Source: Oscillospiraceae bacterium
GTDB lineage: Bacteria > Bacillota > Clostridia > Oscillospirales > Oscillospiraceae
Assembly: GCA_009784725.1 (NCBI GenBank)
Contig: WQXS01000021.1
Coordinates: 1-33,878, forward strand
Reading direction: 5' to 3'
DNA length: 33,878 nt
Position 1 is the stretch's first letter; every line of letters starts with the position of its first letter. Position numbers and translations under genes: made by a program. This document shows, in pieces, positions 7,048-15,456 of the stretch. The notes beneath the pieces were generated by a model. That model searched no databases and had not been told where the DNA came from. It saw nothing but the letters and a program-made list of their open reading frames with translations.

Positions 7048-8223
7048 CTAATCCCTGATTATCTGTTTTACCAATGATTCAATATCCGCTATTTCAATGT
7101 CATCGGGTACATTTTGTCCTGTTGTCACATATGCAAGAGGTTTTTGCGTATACCAGCTGATATTTAGAACCGAACCTCTGTATTTTGTTTCATCCAGCTT
7201 TGTTATCATTATTCTGTAACCGTCCAGAAAACCGTATGTATCAACCATCTCTTTAATGGATGAAAAACTCGTTGTTGCAGCAAGACATAAGAGAATATCC
7301 TCGGGCTCCAGGATTTTAACGATTTCAAGAAGGTCTTCCTTATGCTCCTTGTCACCCGGCCGTTTTCCTGCAGTGTCGACAAATATAATATCTCTGTCCG
7401 ACATACTATCAAGTGCTCCTTTAAGCTCATGTGCATGATAAACAACCTGAATCGGTATTCCGAGTATATCGGCATATGTCTGAAGCTGCTCCTGAGCGCC
7501 TATACGGTATGTATCTGTATTGATTATACCGACATTTTTCTTTTGCTTAACCGAAAAATCTGCTGCAAGTTTTACTATCGAAGTTGTTTTTCCTACACCC
7601 GTCGGCCCAAGAACCAGAATTATCTTTTGTGTAAATTTTCTGTGCAGAATCGGCTCGGACCTTCCGAACTGTTCAACCATCAGATGCTCAATAATCTCTG
7701 AACCTTTGACCCCGGGCTGCTGGCGCATCATTTGATCGGTTTGCTTGGCAAGCGAGTGAGCAAGCTCTTCTCTAACCTGTGCCTCAATAAGCTTACCGAG
7801 CAGATTTTGAACTTCTTCGGGATAATCATATGTTATATCACGTTTTATATAGGTGAACTTGTCAATAAAATCCGTCAGCATTGATTCAAACGAGTTCATG
7901 CGGCTGTCAAGCTTTTCAAACTGCTCTGCACTTACTGCCGCAGCTTTGCTCTTATGTCCCCAGCCCTTATCATCCGGCGAGAAAATGCTTCCCGATGCTG
8001 CACCGTCCTGCTCAGCAAGGCTTGCACTTAATTTTTTTGCAGATGGGATTTTTGCAGGGTCATACGCAAAGCGAACCTCAAGAATAGGTTTGCGAAAAAG
8101 ATTTTTAAGACCCTTTCTGCGTACTTTATCATACGAAAGCATAACTGCATCAGACCCAAGCTCTCGTATCGCAGCATCCATAGCCTGCTTCATATCCTCT
8201 GCGTGATATGTCTTAAACTGCAT
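7048..8223 (-). CDS. flhF: FlhF, SRP-type GTPase for flagellar placement
   Basis: The 391-residue protein has the three FlhF parts. The first is an N-terminal B domain with the typical start MQFKTYHAEDMKQAM and a basic linker. The second is an N helical domain (about 135-195). The third is the G domain with P-loop GPTGVGKT (206-213), NTDTYRIGAQEQLQTYA, FVDTAGKRPGD and the TKLDE guanine motif. It binds GTP as a dimer, recruits early flagellar parts to the membrane and is regulated by FlhG encoded next. AAGGGA lies 8 bases before the ATG. The gap to flhA upstream is filled with short repeats. Confidence 0.95.
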   Translation of the reverse strand: MQFKTYHAEDMKQAMDAAIRELGSDAVMLSYDKVRRKGLKNLFRKPILEVRFAYDPAKIPSAKKLSASLAEQDGAASGSIFSPDDKGWGHKSKAAAVSAEQFEKLDSRMNSFESMLTDFIDKFTYIKRDITYDYPEEVQNLLGKLIEAQVREELAHSLAKQTDQMMRQQPGVKGSEIIEHLMVEQFGRSEPILHRKFTQKIILVLGPTGVGKTTSIVKLAADFSVKQKKNVGIINTDTYRIGAQEQLQTYADILGIPIQVVYHAHELKGALDSMSDRDIIFVDTAGKRPGDKEHKEDLLEIVKILEPEDILLCLAATTSFSSIKEMVDTYGFLDGYRIMITKLDETKYRGSVLNISWYTQKPLAYVTTGQNVPDDIEIADIESLVKQIIRD

Positions 8224-8255
8224 TCAATCAATCCCTTAAAATTATTTCTGCATTC

Positions 8256-8350
8256 CGAACTATCATTTATTACTTCTTATTTCTGCACTCTGCATTCTGC
8301 ATTCTTATTTCTCATTTATTCCTGCATTCTGCATTCTTATTTCTCATTTA
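8256..8350. repeat. Short tandem repeats after the flhA stop codon
   Basis: The stretch between flhA and flhF holds two adjacent copies of a 34-base unit containing CTGCATTCTGCATTCTT and ATTTCTCATTTATT, plus a degenerate third unit starting TTATTTCTGCACTCTG. A related unit lies after the sigma gene (4372-4407). It begins directly at the flhA stop codon. It encodes nothing and forms no clear hairpin. Confidence 0.75.
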
Positions 8351-10402
8351 TTAAAGCCTGACTACACCCTCCGACAGAACCTCAACGCCGCTGTCAATTT
8401 CATTATACGATAAAACTGCAAGCTCAGGAGAAATTTGTTCGGAAATTTTTCTAAACTGCCTTCTTACAAGCGGAGATGTAAGAATAACAGGTGTTCTTCC
8501 TTTATTTTTCATATTCTCGATAATCGCTCTTAGCCTATCGAATATTGAATGTACCTGCATAGGTTCGATTGCAAGATATGAACCGTGCTCCGACTGTTTT
8601 GTACTGTCTAAAATGAGCTGCTCAAGTGACGGGTCAAGAGTTATTGCGTAAGCAATATCTTCCGGAATAAAACGTTTTGATATCGAACGCTTGAGCGATT
8701 GCCTTACATACTCTGTAAGCAGGTCCGGGTCACGTGTCAGATTTCCGTAATCTCCGAGTGCTTCAATAATAGACGCCATATCTCTGATTGGTATATTTTC
8801 CGAAAGAAGATTTGCAAGAATCTTTTGTATCTCACCAAGCGAGAACATTTTCGGTACAACCTCATCAACAAGAGCCGGCTGCGCTTTTTTAAGATTGTCG
8901 ATAAGTGTCTGAACCTGCTGACGGTTAAGAAGCTCATGACCGTGGCGTTTAATAATTTCCGTCAGGTGTGTTGCAATAACCGATGGCGGGTCGACTGTTG
9001 AATAACCGAGTATCTCAGCTTCCTCACGGTCACTTTTCGGAATCCACAGTGCAGGAAGTCCGAATGTCGGCTCAACGGTCGGGATGCCGTAAATTTCATC
9101 TTCAACCTCGCCGGAGCTGAGTGCAAGCAGATGGTCTGCCATTACTTCACCCTTAGCGATTTCTACGCCCTTGATTTTTATCGAATATGCATTTGTGCCA
9201 AGCTGAATATTATCGCGAAGCCTGATTGCAGGCACAATAACCCCCATATCGATTGCACACTGACGCCTGATCATAACAACACGGTCAAGCAGGTCTCCGC
9301 CTTGTGATACGTCGACCATCGGAACAATCCCGTATCCGAACTCAAGCTCTATCGGGTCAACCTGCAACAGAGCAGTAACACTTTCCGGTTTTCTTTTTTC
9401 CTCGGCAGCCACTTCCTCCACCTCGTGTTCTTCGACTATTGCCTCTTTTTGTATACGGCTGTTCGTTACATATCCTATAATCAAAAGGATTATTGCTACT
9501 ATCCACATCGGAATCGTAGGAAGCCCCGGCATCAGGCTGATAAGTATAAGAAGTACGCCGCCCATAATCAGAGCATGCGGCTGGGCAAGAATTTGCTTGG
9601 ACATTTCACCGCCGAAGGACTCATCTCTTCCGGAGCGTGTGACGATTATACCCGACGCTGTTGATATTAAAAGTGCGGGAATCTGAGTTATAAGCCCGTC
9701 ACCTATTGTTGCAAGTGTAAATATCTGCGCTACTTCGGCAATCGGAGCATCCATTGTTAATACTCCCATTATTATTCCGCCGATGGCGTTTACGAATGTG
9801 ACCAAAAGACCTGCGATTGCGTCACCTTTGATAAACTTACTCGCACCGTCCATTGCTCCGTGGAAGTCTGCTTCCTGCTGGATTTTTTCACGTCTCGCGC
9901 GGGCCTGGTCCTCGTCAATAAATCCGCTGTTCAGGTCTGCGTCAATAGCCATTTGCTTACCCGGCATTGCATCAAGCGTAAATCTCGCACCGACTTCGGA
10001 AACACGCTCGGCACCTTTAGTAATAACCATAAACTGTACAATCAGAATTATCAGAAATGTTATTACACCAACCGCAAGATTTCCGCCGACAACAACCTCA
10101 CCAAACGCTCTGATAATCTCACCCGCATTACCTTCGTTGCCGAGAATAAGACGGGTACTCGAAAGGTTAAGTGCAAGCCGGAACACTGTAATAAACAAAA
10201 GAATTGTCGGAAATACCGAGAAATCGACAGGGTCTCTTACGTAAAGTGAAAATAGCAAAATAATTATACACACTGCCATGTTAATTATCAGAAGAAAGTC
10301 CATCAGCACAGTATTCGGCGGGAAGATAATAACGACAAGAATCGCCAAAAGCAATATCGCTAACGAAATATCAGACATTTTAATTCTGTTTGGTTTTTCC
10401 AT
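8351..10402 (-). CDS. flhA: FlhA, flagellar type III export gate protein
   Basis: The 683-residue protein is full length. Eight membrane helices lie in roughly the first 320 residues, including the conserved FHIPEP-type loop region (FTLDAMPGKQMAIDADLNSG, then ARARREKIQQEADFHGAMDG). A large cytoplasmic domain runs from about 345 to the end and binds export chaperones. FlhA forms the nonameric ring of the export gate and couples proton flow to export. GAGGTGAG lies upstream of the ATG. It follows flhB with a 37-base gap and is followed by repeats. Confidence 0.97.
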   Translation of the reverse strand: MEKPNRIKMSDISLAILLLAILVVIIFPPNTVLMDFLLIINMAVCIIILLFSLYVRDPVDFSVFPTILLFITVFRLALNLSSTRLILGNEGNAGEIIRAFGEVVVGGNLAVGVITFLIILIVQFMVITKGAERVSEVGARFTLDAMPGKQMAIDADLNSGFIDEDQARARREKIQQEADFHGAMDGASKFIKGDAIAGLLVTFVNAIGGIIMGVLTMDAPIAEVAQIFTLATIGDGLITQIPALLISTASGIIVTRSGRDESFGGEMSKQILAQPHALIMGGVLLILISLMPGLPTIPMWIVAIILLIIGYVTNSRIQKEAIVEEHEVEEVAAEEKRKPESVTALLQVDPIELEFGYGIVPMVDVSQGGDLLDRVVMIRRQCAIDMGVIVPAIRLRDNIQLGTNAYSIKIKGVEIAKGEVMADHLLALSSGEVEDEIYGIPTVEPTFGLPALWIPKSDREEAEILGYSTVDPPSVIATHLTEIIKRHGHELLNRQQVQTLIDNLKKAQPALVDEVVPKMFSLGEIQKILANLLSENIPIRDMASIIEALGDYGNLTRDPDLLTEYVRQSLKRSISKRFIPEDIAYAITLDPSLEQLILDSTKQSEHGSYLAIEPMQVHSIFDRLRAIIENMKNKGRTPVILTSPLVRRQFRKISEQISPELAVLSYNEIDSGVEVLSEGVVRL

Positions 10403-10439
10403 TTTTATCTTCTCACCTCACTCTCATAATTACTGTGTT

Positions 10440-11513
10440 TTATGCCCTGCTGTACTTTCCTTTTTGTCTGTAAACAAACACCAGAATATCCGCTACCGCC
10501 TGATAAAGGTCTTCGGGGATTTCATCATTAACTTCGCATGCCTTAAAAAGTGACTGTGCAAGCGGTGGGTTTTCAACGATTTCTATACCATGGTCCATTG
10601 CTGTTTCCCTGATTTTATGTGCAATATAATCCTGCCCCTTCGCAAGCACGACAGGCGCCGAGCTTTCACTCTCCCTGTAAGCAAGTGCAACCGCAAAGTG
10701 AGTAGGGTTTGTAATTACAACATCTGCTTCGGGAACCTGCTGCATCATACGCATTGCGCTCATCTGCATCTGCTTTTGCCTGATTTTACCCTTTATTTTC
10801 GGGTCACCCTCCATCATCTTATACTCGTCTTTTACTTCCTGCTTTGACATTCTTAAATCTTTTTCATATTTCCATGTTGTATACAGAAAGTCTGCTACCG
10901 CAATAAATACCATGGCTATGCACATTTTAAGAGCGAGTAAAAACGCTGTGCGCATTATATCGACGAAGGATACATAAATGTCCTGACCCACATATGCATT
11001 GAATTTTTCCATCAGGACTATGTAATCAGAGTAAGCGACGTAACCAAGTAATGATATTTTCAGTATGTTTTTCGCTAAATCAACAAGCTTGCGCGGAGAA
11101 AATAATTGCTTAAGACCGTTAACCGGATTTATTTTGTTAAGCTTTACCTTAAGTGTTTCCGTTGAAAACATCCAGCCTATCTGCAGAATATTTGCGGCAA
11201 CCCCCGCAACAAGTGCGGCTACGAGCATCGGAGCTATTATTATGAAAAACGATCCTAATATCCGCAGAAACAGCGCAGAAATCTGGTCATGGTTCATCCC
11301 CTCGCTGACCATTTTTATCGATTGTGTTCCGAGGTTTTCGCGAAAAATCTCCGTCATCTGTCCTGTAATCCACTCCCATATGGCAAATAACAGGCCAAAC
11401 ATTATAATTGCGCATAATGCTGCGTTTACATCGGTGCTGCGGCGGACCTGCCCTTTCCTTTTGGAGTCCCGCCGCTTTTTCGCCGTCGCCTTTTCTGTCT
11501 TTTCTCCGCCCAT
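10440..11513 (-). CDS. flhB: FlhB, export substrate-specificity switch protein
   Basis: The 357-residue protein starts MGGEKTEKATAKKRRDSKRK, the usual charged FlhB N-terminus. Four membrane helices follow (about 30-215), then the cytoplasmic domain with the self-cleavage site NPTH (N269-P270) in ADVVITNPTHFAVALAY. Cleavage there switches export from rod/hook to filament substrates when triggered by FliK. fliR ends 3 bases upstream of the ATG, and the fliR stop region supplies the ribosome binding site, so the two are translationally coupled. The key Asn-Pro pair is intact. No fliK is in the window. Confidence 0.96.
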   Translation of the reverse strand: MGGEKTEKATAKKRRDSKRKGQVRRSTDVNAALCAIIMFGLLFAIWEWITGQMTEIFRENLGTQSIKMVSEGMNHDQISALFLRILGSFFIIIAPMLVAALVAGVAANILQIGWMFSTETLKVKLNKINPVNGLKQLFSPRKLVDLAKNILKISLLGYVAYSDYIVLMEKFNAYVGQDIYVSFVDIMRTAFLLALKMCIAMVFIAVADFLYTTWKYEKDLRMSKQEVKDEYKMMEGDPKIKGKIRQKQMQMSAMRMMQQVPEADVVITNPTHFAVALAYRESESSAPVVLAKGQDYIAHKIRETAMDHGIEIVENPPLAQSLFKACEVNDEIPEDLYQAVADILVFVYRQKGKYSRA

Positions 11514-11516
11514 AAA

Positions 11517-12308
11517 TCACCCGCTAACAAAATTAGCAAACATTTTTTCGATTCCGATAAACATTTCGTTAAATATTCTTTCACTGAAAGTTGCGAAAAC
11601 CGGTATAGTTACAATGAAAAGAATTATTCCGATTATCATTTTCATCGGGATTCCTATAACAAACATGTGTATCTGCGGAACTGCCCGCATCAGCATACCA
11701 AATGCAAATTCTATTGTAAGTCCCGAGGCTATTATAGGTAATGCCATCATAACGCCCATAATAAACGCTCGCATAAATATCTCAAGTGCCGTCCATCCTA
11801 TTGCAGGTGAAAAAACCAAAGTTCCAATCGGCATGCGATCAATGGTTAAATAGATTATCTCAATTAATCTGGTATGCCCGTTTACTAAAAAAAACAATAG
11901 TATAAACATAATATTCAGCACATTACCCATCATGGGAACCTGTGTATTATTCTGAGCATCAAAAACGTTGACTATACCAAAACCGATTTGCATATCTATA
12001 AGCTGTCCTGCCGTAAAAGCTGTCAGAGAAAACATTACGTTTACAACATATGCAAGAGCCATCCCGAGAAGCAGCTCTCCTGCGCATAAAAGGACATATC
12101 CGATAAGAGTTGTATAATGAATCGGAACGCTTTGCGGAAAAATCAAAAACATCAGATATCCGAGTGACAGTACCAGACCTATTTTTGCGATTACCGGCAC
12201 ATTGACCCTGCCGAAAATGGGTGATGAAAACACAAGTCCGCTCATCCGGAATATAAGCAGGATAAAATAATCCGCACCTAATAAAACTGCTGCTGCTGTT
12301 CCAATCAT
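11517..12308 (-). CDS. fliR: FliR, export gate membrane protein
   Basis: The 263-residue protein is strongly hydrophobic with about six membrane segments. It carries typical FliR features: FRMSGLVFSSPIFG near the N-terminus, GELLLGMALAYVVNVMF, and VPQIHMFVIGIPMKMIIGI near the C-terminus. Together with FliP and FliQ it forms the export gate core. The start ATG directly follows the fliQ stop (TAA then ATG) and the stop lies 3 bases before flhB, so the genes are coupled. Confidence 0.95.
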   Translation of the reverse strand: MIGTAAAVLLGADYFILLIFRMSGLVFSSPIFGRVNVPVIAKIGLVLSLGYLMFLIFPQSVPIHYTTLIGYVLLCAGELLLGMALAYVVNVMFSLTAFTAGQLIDMQIGFGIVNVFDAQNNTQVPMMGNVLNIMFILLFFLVNGHTRLIEIIYLTIDRMPIGTLVFSPAIGWTALEIFMRAFIMGVMMALPIIASGLTIEFAFGMLMRAVPQIHMFVIGIPMKMIIGIILFIVTIPVFATFSERIFNEMFIGIEKMFANFVSG

Positions 12309-12584
12309 TTATGACACTACCGTTGAATTTATTTGGTCGAACAAACGTGTTACAAAACCACCTACGGTGCTGAAGATATATCCTCCGAAAAGGAGCAGTG
12401 TAAGCATAACGCAAACGATTTTCGGAACAAATGCAAGTGTCTGTTCGTTTATTTGCGTGGTTGCCTGGAATATTGATACCAAAAGACCTACACCCATTGC
12501 AACAATAAGCATTGGAGCAGCGCACAATATAACCGTTGTAATTGCCTGAGTCAAAATACTTATTACCACACCCGTCGTAACCAT
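12309..12584 (-). CDS. fliQ: FliQ, export gate membrane protein
   Basis: The 91-residue protein has two long membrane helices (about 16-38 and 52-75) around the conserved GLLVSIFQATTQINEQTLAFVPK loop region (quoted in part: FQATTQINEQTLAFVPK). It has the normal length for FliQ, which assembles in about four copies with FliP and FliR. It lies directly before fliR with no gap. The ATG is preceded by GGGAGGGG about 9 bases upstream. Confidence 0.96.
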   Translation of the reverse strand: MVTTGVVISILTQAITTVILCAAPMLIVAMGVGLLVSIFQATTQINEQTLAFVPKIVCVMLTLLLFGGYIFSTVGGFVTRLFDQINSTVVS

Positions 12585-12604
12585 AACTTACCCCTCCCTT
12601 GCAG

Positions 12605-13297
12605 CTAATAAAATGTTTGAATCAACGAACCTACTATCAGCTGCCATCCGTCTACCATTACGAATAACAGAACTTTAAACGGAAGTGAAATCATTGCAGG
12701 CGGCAGCATCATCATACCCATTGACATCAGTGTGCTTGCGACAATCATATCTATAACGATAAACGGCAGGTATATCATAAACCCTATCCACATCGCATGT
12801 TTTATCTCACTTGTAATAAACGCCGGGATAAGTACGCTTGTCGGTATTTCCTCATCACTTGCATATTCTTCGCCCGACATTGCAATAAAGAAGTTCATAT
12901 CGCTGGTTATTACCTGCTCGAGCATAAATTTCCTAAACGGATCCATTGCGGTTTCAAGAAATTCATCCTGTGTAATTTCACCCTCCGAGTACGGAACGTA
13001 CGCATTATCATAAACCTCTGAAAATACGGGCTGCATAACGAAAAATGTAAGAAACAACGCAAGACCTATAAGAATCTGGTTAGGCGGTGTCTGCTGCATT
13101 CCGAGTGCCTGGCGGATAAAGGACAGGACAATTATTATCCGCGTAAAGCCGGTGAGCATCATTAATATCGACGGCAGCAGGGTAAGAATCGTAAGCAGAA
13201 TTACGATGTCAACGGTTTGCGCACTTTCGCCGAATAGTGTTCTGACTATTTCATTAATGGTACCGATATCCCCACCGGTTTCTACATCAATCGGCAT
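12605..13297 (-). CDS. fliP: FliP, export gate membrane protein
   Basis: The 230-residue product has the FliP hallmarks TGFTRIIIVLSFIRQALGMQ, QTPPNQILIGLALFLTFFVM and, near the end, DMIVASTLMSMGMMMLPP. The ATG at 13295-13297 is chosen because GGAGG lies 7 bases upstream; the TTG one codon earlier is less likely. The start overlaps the fliO stop by one base (TGATG), so the two are coupled. No clear cleavable signal peptide is seen, as in many Firmicutes FliP proteins. Five FliP subunits form the core of the gate. Confidence 0.95.
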   Translation of the reverse strand: MPIDVETGGDIGTINEIVRTLFGESAQTVDIVILLTILTLLPSILMMLTGFTRIIIVLSFIRQALGMQQTPPNQILIGLALFLTFFVMQPVFSEVYDNAYVPYSEGEITQDEFLETAMDPFRKFMLEQVITSDMNFFIAMSGEEYASDEEIPTSVLIPAFITSEIKHAMWIGFMIYLPFIVIDMIVASTLMSMGMMMLPPAMISLPFKVLLFVMVDGWQLIVGSLIQTFY

Positions 13298-13791
13298 CAA
13301 TCATCCTCCGGGGTTTTTTTCTTTGCTTTTTTTATGCTTTCGGAAAAATCGGAGCCTGTTGTTTTATACGGATTTTCCTTATCCTCGGGTTTTTCCTCTT
13401 TTTTCTTTGTTTTTCCGGTTTTTTCCGCAACAAAAGCAACAAGCTTTTTTGTCAGCTTGTTTCCGTATTGCCCGACAGGCGTCATATTCCAAGGGGTCGC
13501 TTCCTCATCATCCTGCGTTAATTCGGCATATTCTTCTGCATCGATTGTATCAAGCAGTGTCATTGTATGATTTGTAACGCCTAAAATATAGACCTTGCCC
13601 GCTACTTCGATAACACAAAATTGTTTATCTCTTGATACTGCGTATCGGTCCAAAAGTCTTATATTTCTGTTTTTCATTCCGGCACGTGTTTGCCCGGACG
13701 CTTTCATACCGACAAAATATGTCACATAATAAGCGCCGAATAAAATGACAATCGTACCTATTATAAATATAATAACCTGTTCTGGCGGCAT
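13297..13791 (-). CDS. fliO: FliO (FliZ-type), export gate assembly factor
   Basis: The 164-residue product has one membrane helix near the N-terminus (IIFIIGTIVILFGAYYVTYF), then the small FliO beta domain (RLLDRYAVSRDKQFCVIEV, KVYILGVTNHTMTLL) and a long Lys/Glu-rich tail. FliO helps FliP assemble. The ATG at 13789-13791 (MPPEQV) is chosen because AGGGG lies 7 bases upstream. Two earlier starts extend the frame by up to 8 residues. fliE lies directly upstream with a 93-base gap, which is unusual because many flagellar genes normally separate them. Confidence 0.88.
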   Translation of the reverse strand: MPPEQVIIFIIGTIVILFGAYYVTYFVGMKASGQTRAGMKNRNIRLLDRYAVSRDKQFCVIEVAGKVYILGVTNHTMTLLDTIDAEEYAELTQDDEEATPWNMTPVGQYGNKLTKKLVAFVAEKTGKTKKKEEKPEDKENPYKTTGSDFSESIKKAKKKTPEDD

Positions 13792-13884
13792 TTTGGTTCC
13801 CCTCATTTTTGGCAATCAGGTCATCACTCCCGGTCGCCGTCCTCCAAATTATCTCCTAAGATTGTCTGAAGCCCTAAGCCCTGA

Positions 13885-14205
13885 TTATACCGACATCCGC
13901 AGCACTTCGTTATATGCGTCAACCACTTTGTTTCTGATTTGAAGTGCAAGCTGTAGAGCAAGCTCAGCTTTTTGCGCATCGATAAGCATTCCTGCCAAAT
14001 CATCGCTTTCTCCCATCAGAAGCTCAAGGGATGAAGCTTTGTCCATAGCGTCGGTTTTATTTGTATTTTTAAATGATTCGGTTAAAATGTCTGCAAAACC
14101 ACCCTCGGAGCCGGTAAATCTTTCCGATGCCGACCGTACAGGTTCGGAATTAAGCAATTGCATTATATTGGGTGTAAGAGGATTAACGTTCATATTAATG
14201 ACCAT
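13885..14205 (-). CDS. fliE: FliE, basal body MS ring-rod junction protein
   Basis: The 106-residue product has the conserved FliE C-terminus (SSLELLMGESDDLAGMLIDA, then AELALQLALQIRNKVVDAYNEVLRM). FliE joins the MS ring to the rod and is the first protein exported. The start is uncertain: ATG 14205 has AAAGG only one base upstream, and ATG 14193 (MNVNP) has it 13 bases upstream. flgC and flgB precede it as usual, but fliF does not follow; the next gene is fliO. Confidence 0.93.
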   Translation of the reverse strand: MVINMNVNPLTPNIMQLLNSEPVRSASERFTGSEGGFADILTESFKNTNKTDAMDKASSLELLMGESDDLAGMLIDAQKAELALQLALQIRNKVVDAYNEVLRMSV

Positions 14206-14275
14206 GCCTTTCTTTTATCTTCACGTACAAAACAACTATAAAAAGGCATTGTCATTTTGTACATCTGTTTCGGTT

Positions 14276-14331
14276 GCCGATTTATCGGCGAGAATTTGGT
14301 ACATCGTAATATTAGTTTGAATTTATTCAAA
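14276..14331 (-). promoter_or_regulatory. Two palindromes in the flgC-fliE gap, possible sigma-D -10 box
   Basis: The 140-base gap between flgC and fliE holds GCCGAT-TT-ATCGGC (14276-14289) and TTTGAAT-TT-ATTCAAA (14316-14331), both perfect. Read on the minus strand, the first contains GCCGATAA (14282-14289), which equals the sigma-D -10 consensus. No good TAAA -35 box lies 15-16 bases upstream, so a promoter is only possible. Confidence 0.35.
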
Positions 14332-14345
14332 CTATCGCTCCTTTT

Positions 14346-14780
14346 TTATTTGCCGATTTCGAGTGTTTTTACTGCCATGTCCTTAAAAGCGTTAAGTGCG
14401 GTAATATTCGCTTCATAAGAACGGACTGCTGCCATCATATCCGTCATTTCCTGAACGACTTCAACATTCGGCATTCTAACAAATCCGTTTTCATCAGCAT
14501 CGGGATGCGAAGGATTATAGTCAAGCTTAAACTCTGACATATCCCGCCCTATACCGAGCACTCTGACACCTCCGGGTTTATTTCGCGCTTTATTGAAAAA
14601 TGCCGCAAAGTTCCTGTCATTCCCCCGCTCCTGGAAAACTACATATTTCCTGCGGTACGGGTCACCGTTTTCTGTCCTTGTTGTATCCAGATTAGCCATG
14701 TTTTCGGCTATTACATCCATGCGAAGCCTTGTTGCCGTAAGTGCCGACGCACTAATGCTGAGTGAACTTAAAAATGCCAT
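14346..14780 (-). CDS. flgC: FlgC, proximal rod protein
   Basis: The 144-residue product begins MAFLSSLSISASALTATRLR and has the rod signature VIAENMANLDTTRTENGDPYRRK (quoted in part: ENMANLDTTRTENGDPYRRK). It ends with the conserved VVQEMTDMMAAVRSYEANIT and the last helix. The ATG at 14778-14780 is chosen because GGGAGG lies 7 bases upstream; the longer frame adds 17 non-family residues. It follows flgB by 69 bases. Confidence 0.94.
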   Translation of the reverse strand: MAFLSSLSISASALTATRLRMDVIAENMANLDTTRTENGDPYRRKYVVFQERGNDRNFAAFFNKARNKPGGVRVLGIGRDMSEFKLDYNPSHPDADENGFVRMPNVEVVQEMTDMMAAVRSYEANITALNAFKDMAVKTLEIGK

Positions 14781-14849
14781 TTTTATACCTCCCGGTAATA
14801 TTTTGCTTTTCCCCACTTTGAGGTTTTTCACTTTACTTTAGTTAAATAA

Positions 14850-15257
14850 TTATCTTCCTTCGGATATCGCCAAGCGTAAACGTCTGATTTCGCTGTTCAT
14901 TTTTTCCATCAGGGAGTTGTAAAACAGACTGTTTTGCATCATTCTGACATTTTCCGATTCTATATCCACGTTATTTCCATCGGCTCTCATTGACAGCTCT
15001 CTTGACTGTTTAATCAAAGGTCTGACCTCATTGATATTTGCCCTGCCGATGGGAATATGTTTTTCATGTGTCCGTGTTCCTTCGAAGCCGCCTTCTTCGG
15101 CCGCCCTTCTTAAAAGCGATTCAAACTCAAGATATGAGGCCTTAAAACCCGGCGTTTCCACATTGGCAATGTTGTTTCGAATAACCGCATTACGCTGCCA
15201 TGATGCCGAAAGCCCTCTTCCCAGAGCATCCATCGGTTTGAATATCTTATTCCACAT
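14850..15257 (-). CDS. flgB: FlgB, proximal rod protein
   Basis: The 135-residue product has the rod signature AVIRNNIANVETPGFKASYL near the N-terminus and the ESENVRMMQNSLFYNSLMEK C-terminal helix. It forms the proximal rod with FlgC. The ATG at 15255-15257 (MWNKIF) is chosen because AGGAGGAG lies about 6 bases upstream. The promoter at 15292-15341 lies directly before it, so flgB probably begins the rod and export-gate transcript. Confidence 0.94.
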   Translation of the reverse strand: MWNKIFKPMDALGRGLSASWQRNAVIRNNIANVETPGFKASYLEFESLLRRAAEEGGFEGTRTHEKHIPIGRANINEVRPLIKQSRELSMRADGNNVDIESENVRMMQNSLFYNSLMEKMNSEIRRLRLAISEGR

Positions 15258-15291
15258 TGTGCATCTCCTCCTATATGAGAAAACCACCGCA

Positions 15292-15341
15292 GTATAATTC
15301 TTTATCCAAAGAATTATACCATGGCGGCCTTTGATTGTCTA
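15292..15341 (-). promoter_or_regulatory. Candidate sigma-A promoter of flgB within a 28-bp palindrome
   Basis: On the minus strand -35 TAGACA (15336-15341), a 17-base spacer and -10 TATAAT (15313-15318) fit sigma-A. The -10 lies in one arm of a perfect inverted repeat, GTATAATTCTTT-GGAT-AAAGAATTATAC (15292-15319), so the start region of the transcript could fold or be bound by a dimeric regulator. Confidence 0.65.
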
Positions 15342-15456
15342 TCTTTTATTTATATTTTATCGCAATATATAGCGTTTTTTTACATTTTCGGCTTTTTTTG
15401 CCACGATATATTGATTGTATATTTGCTCTATATCATCAGTAAAAAGCCCTTATTTC

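Noticed and set aside
8256-8350. CRISPR-like direct repeats
   Set aside because: Units are tandem with no unique spacers, are AT-rich and have no cas genes nearby.
11065-11853. 262-codon + strand open frame
   Set aside because: It is antisense to flhB and fliR, which have clear family motifs; the frame has no family features and no ribosome binding site.
14206-14332. Possible TTG-started frame after flgC with AGGAG upstream
   Set aside because: About 40 codons with no family features and a rare start; it runs into the fliE start and covers two palindromes that better explain the site.
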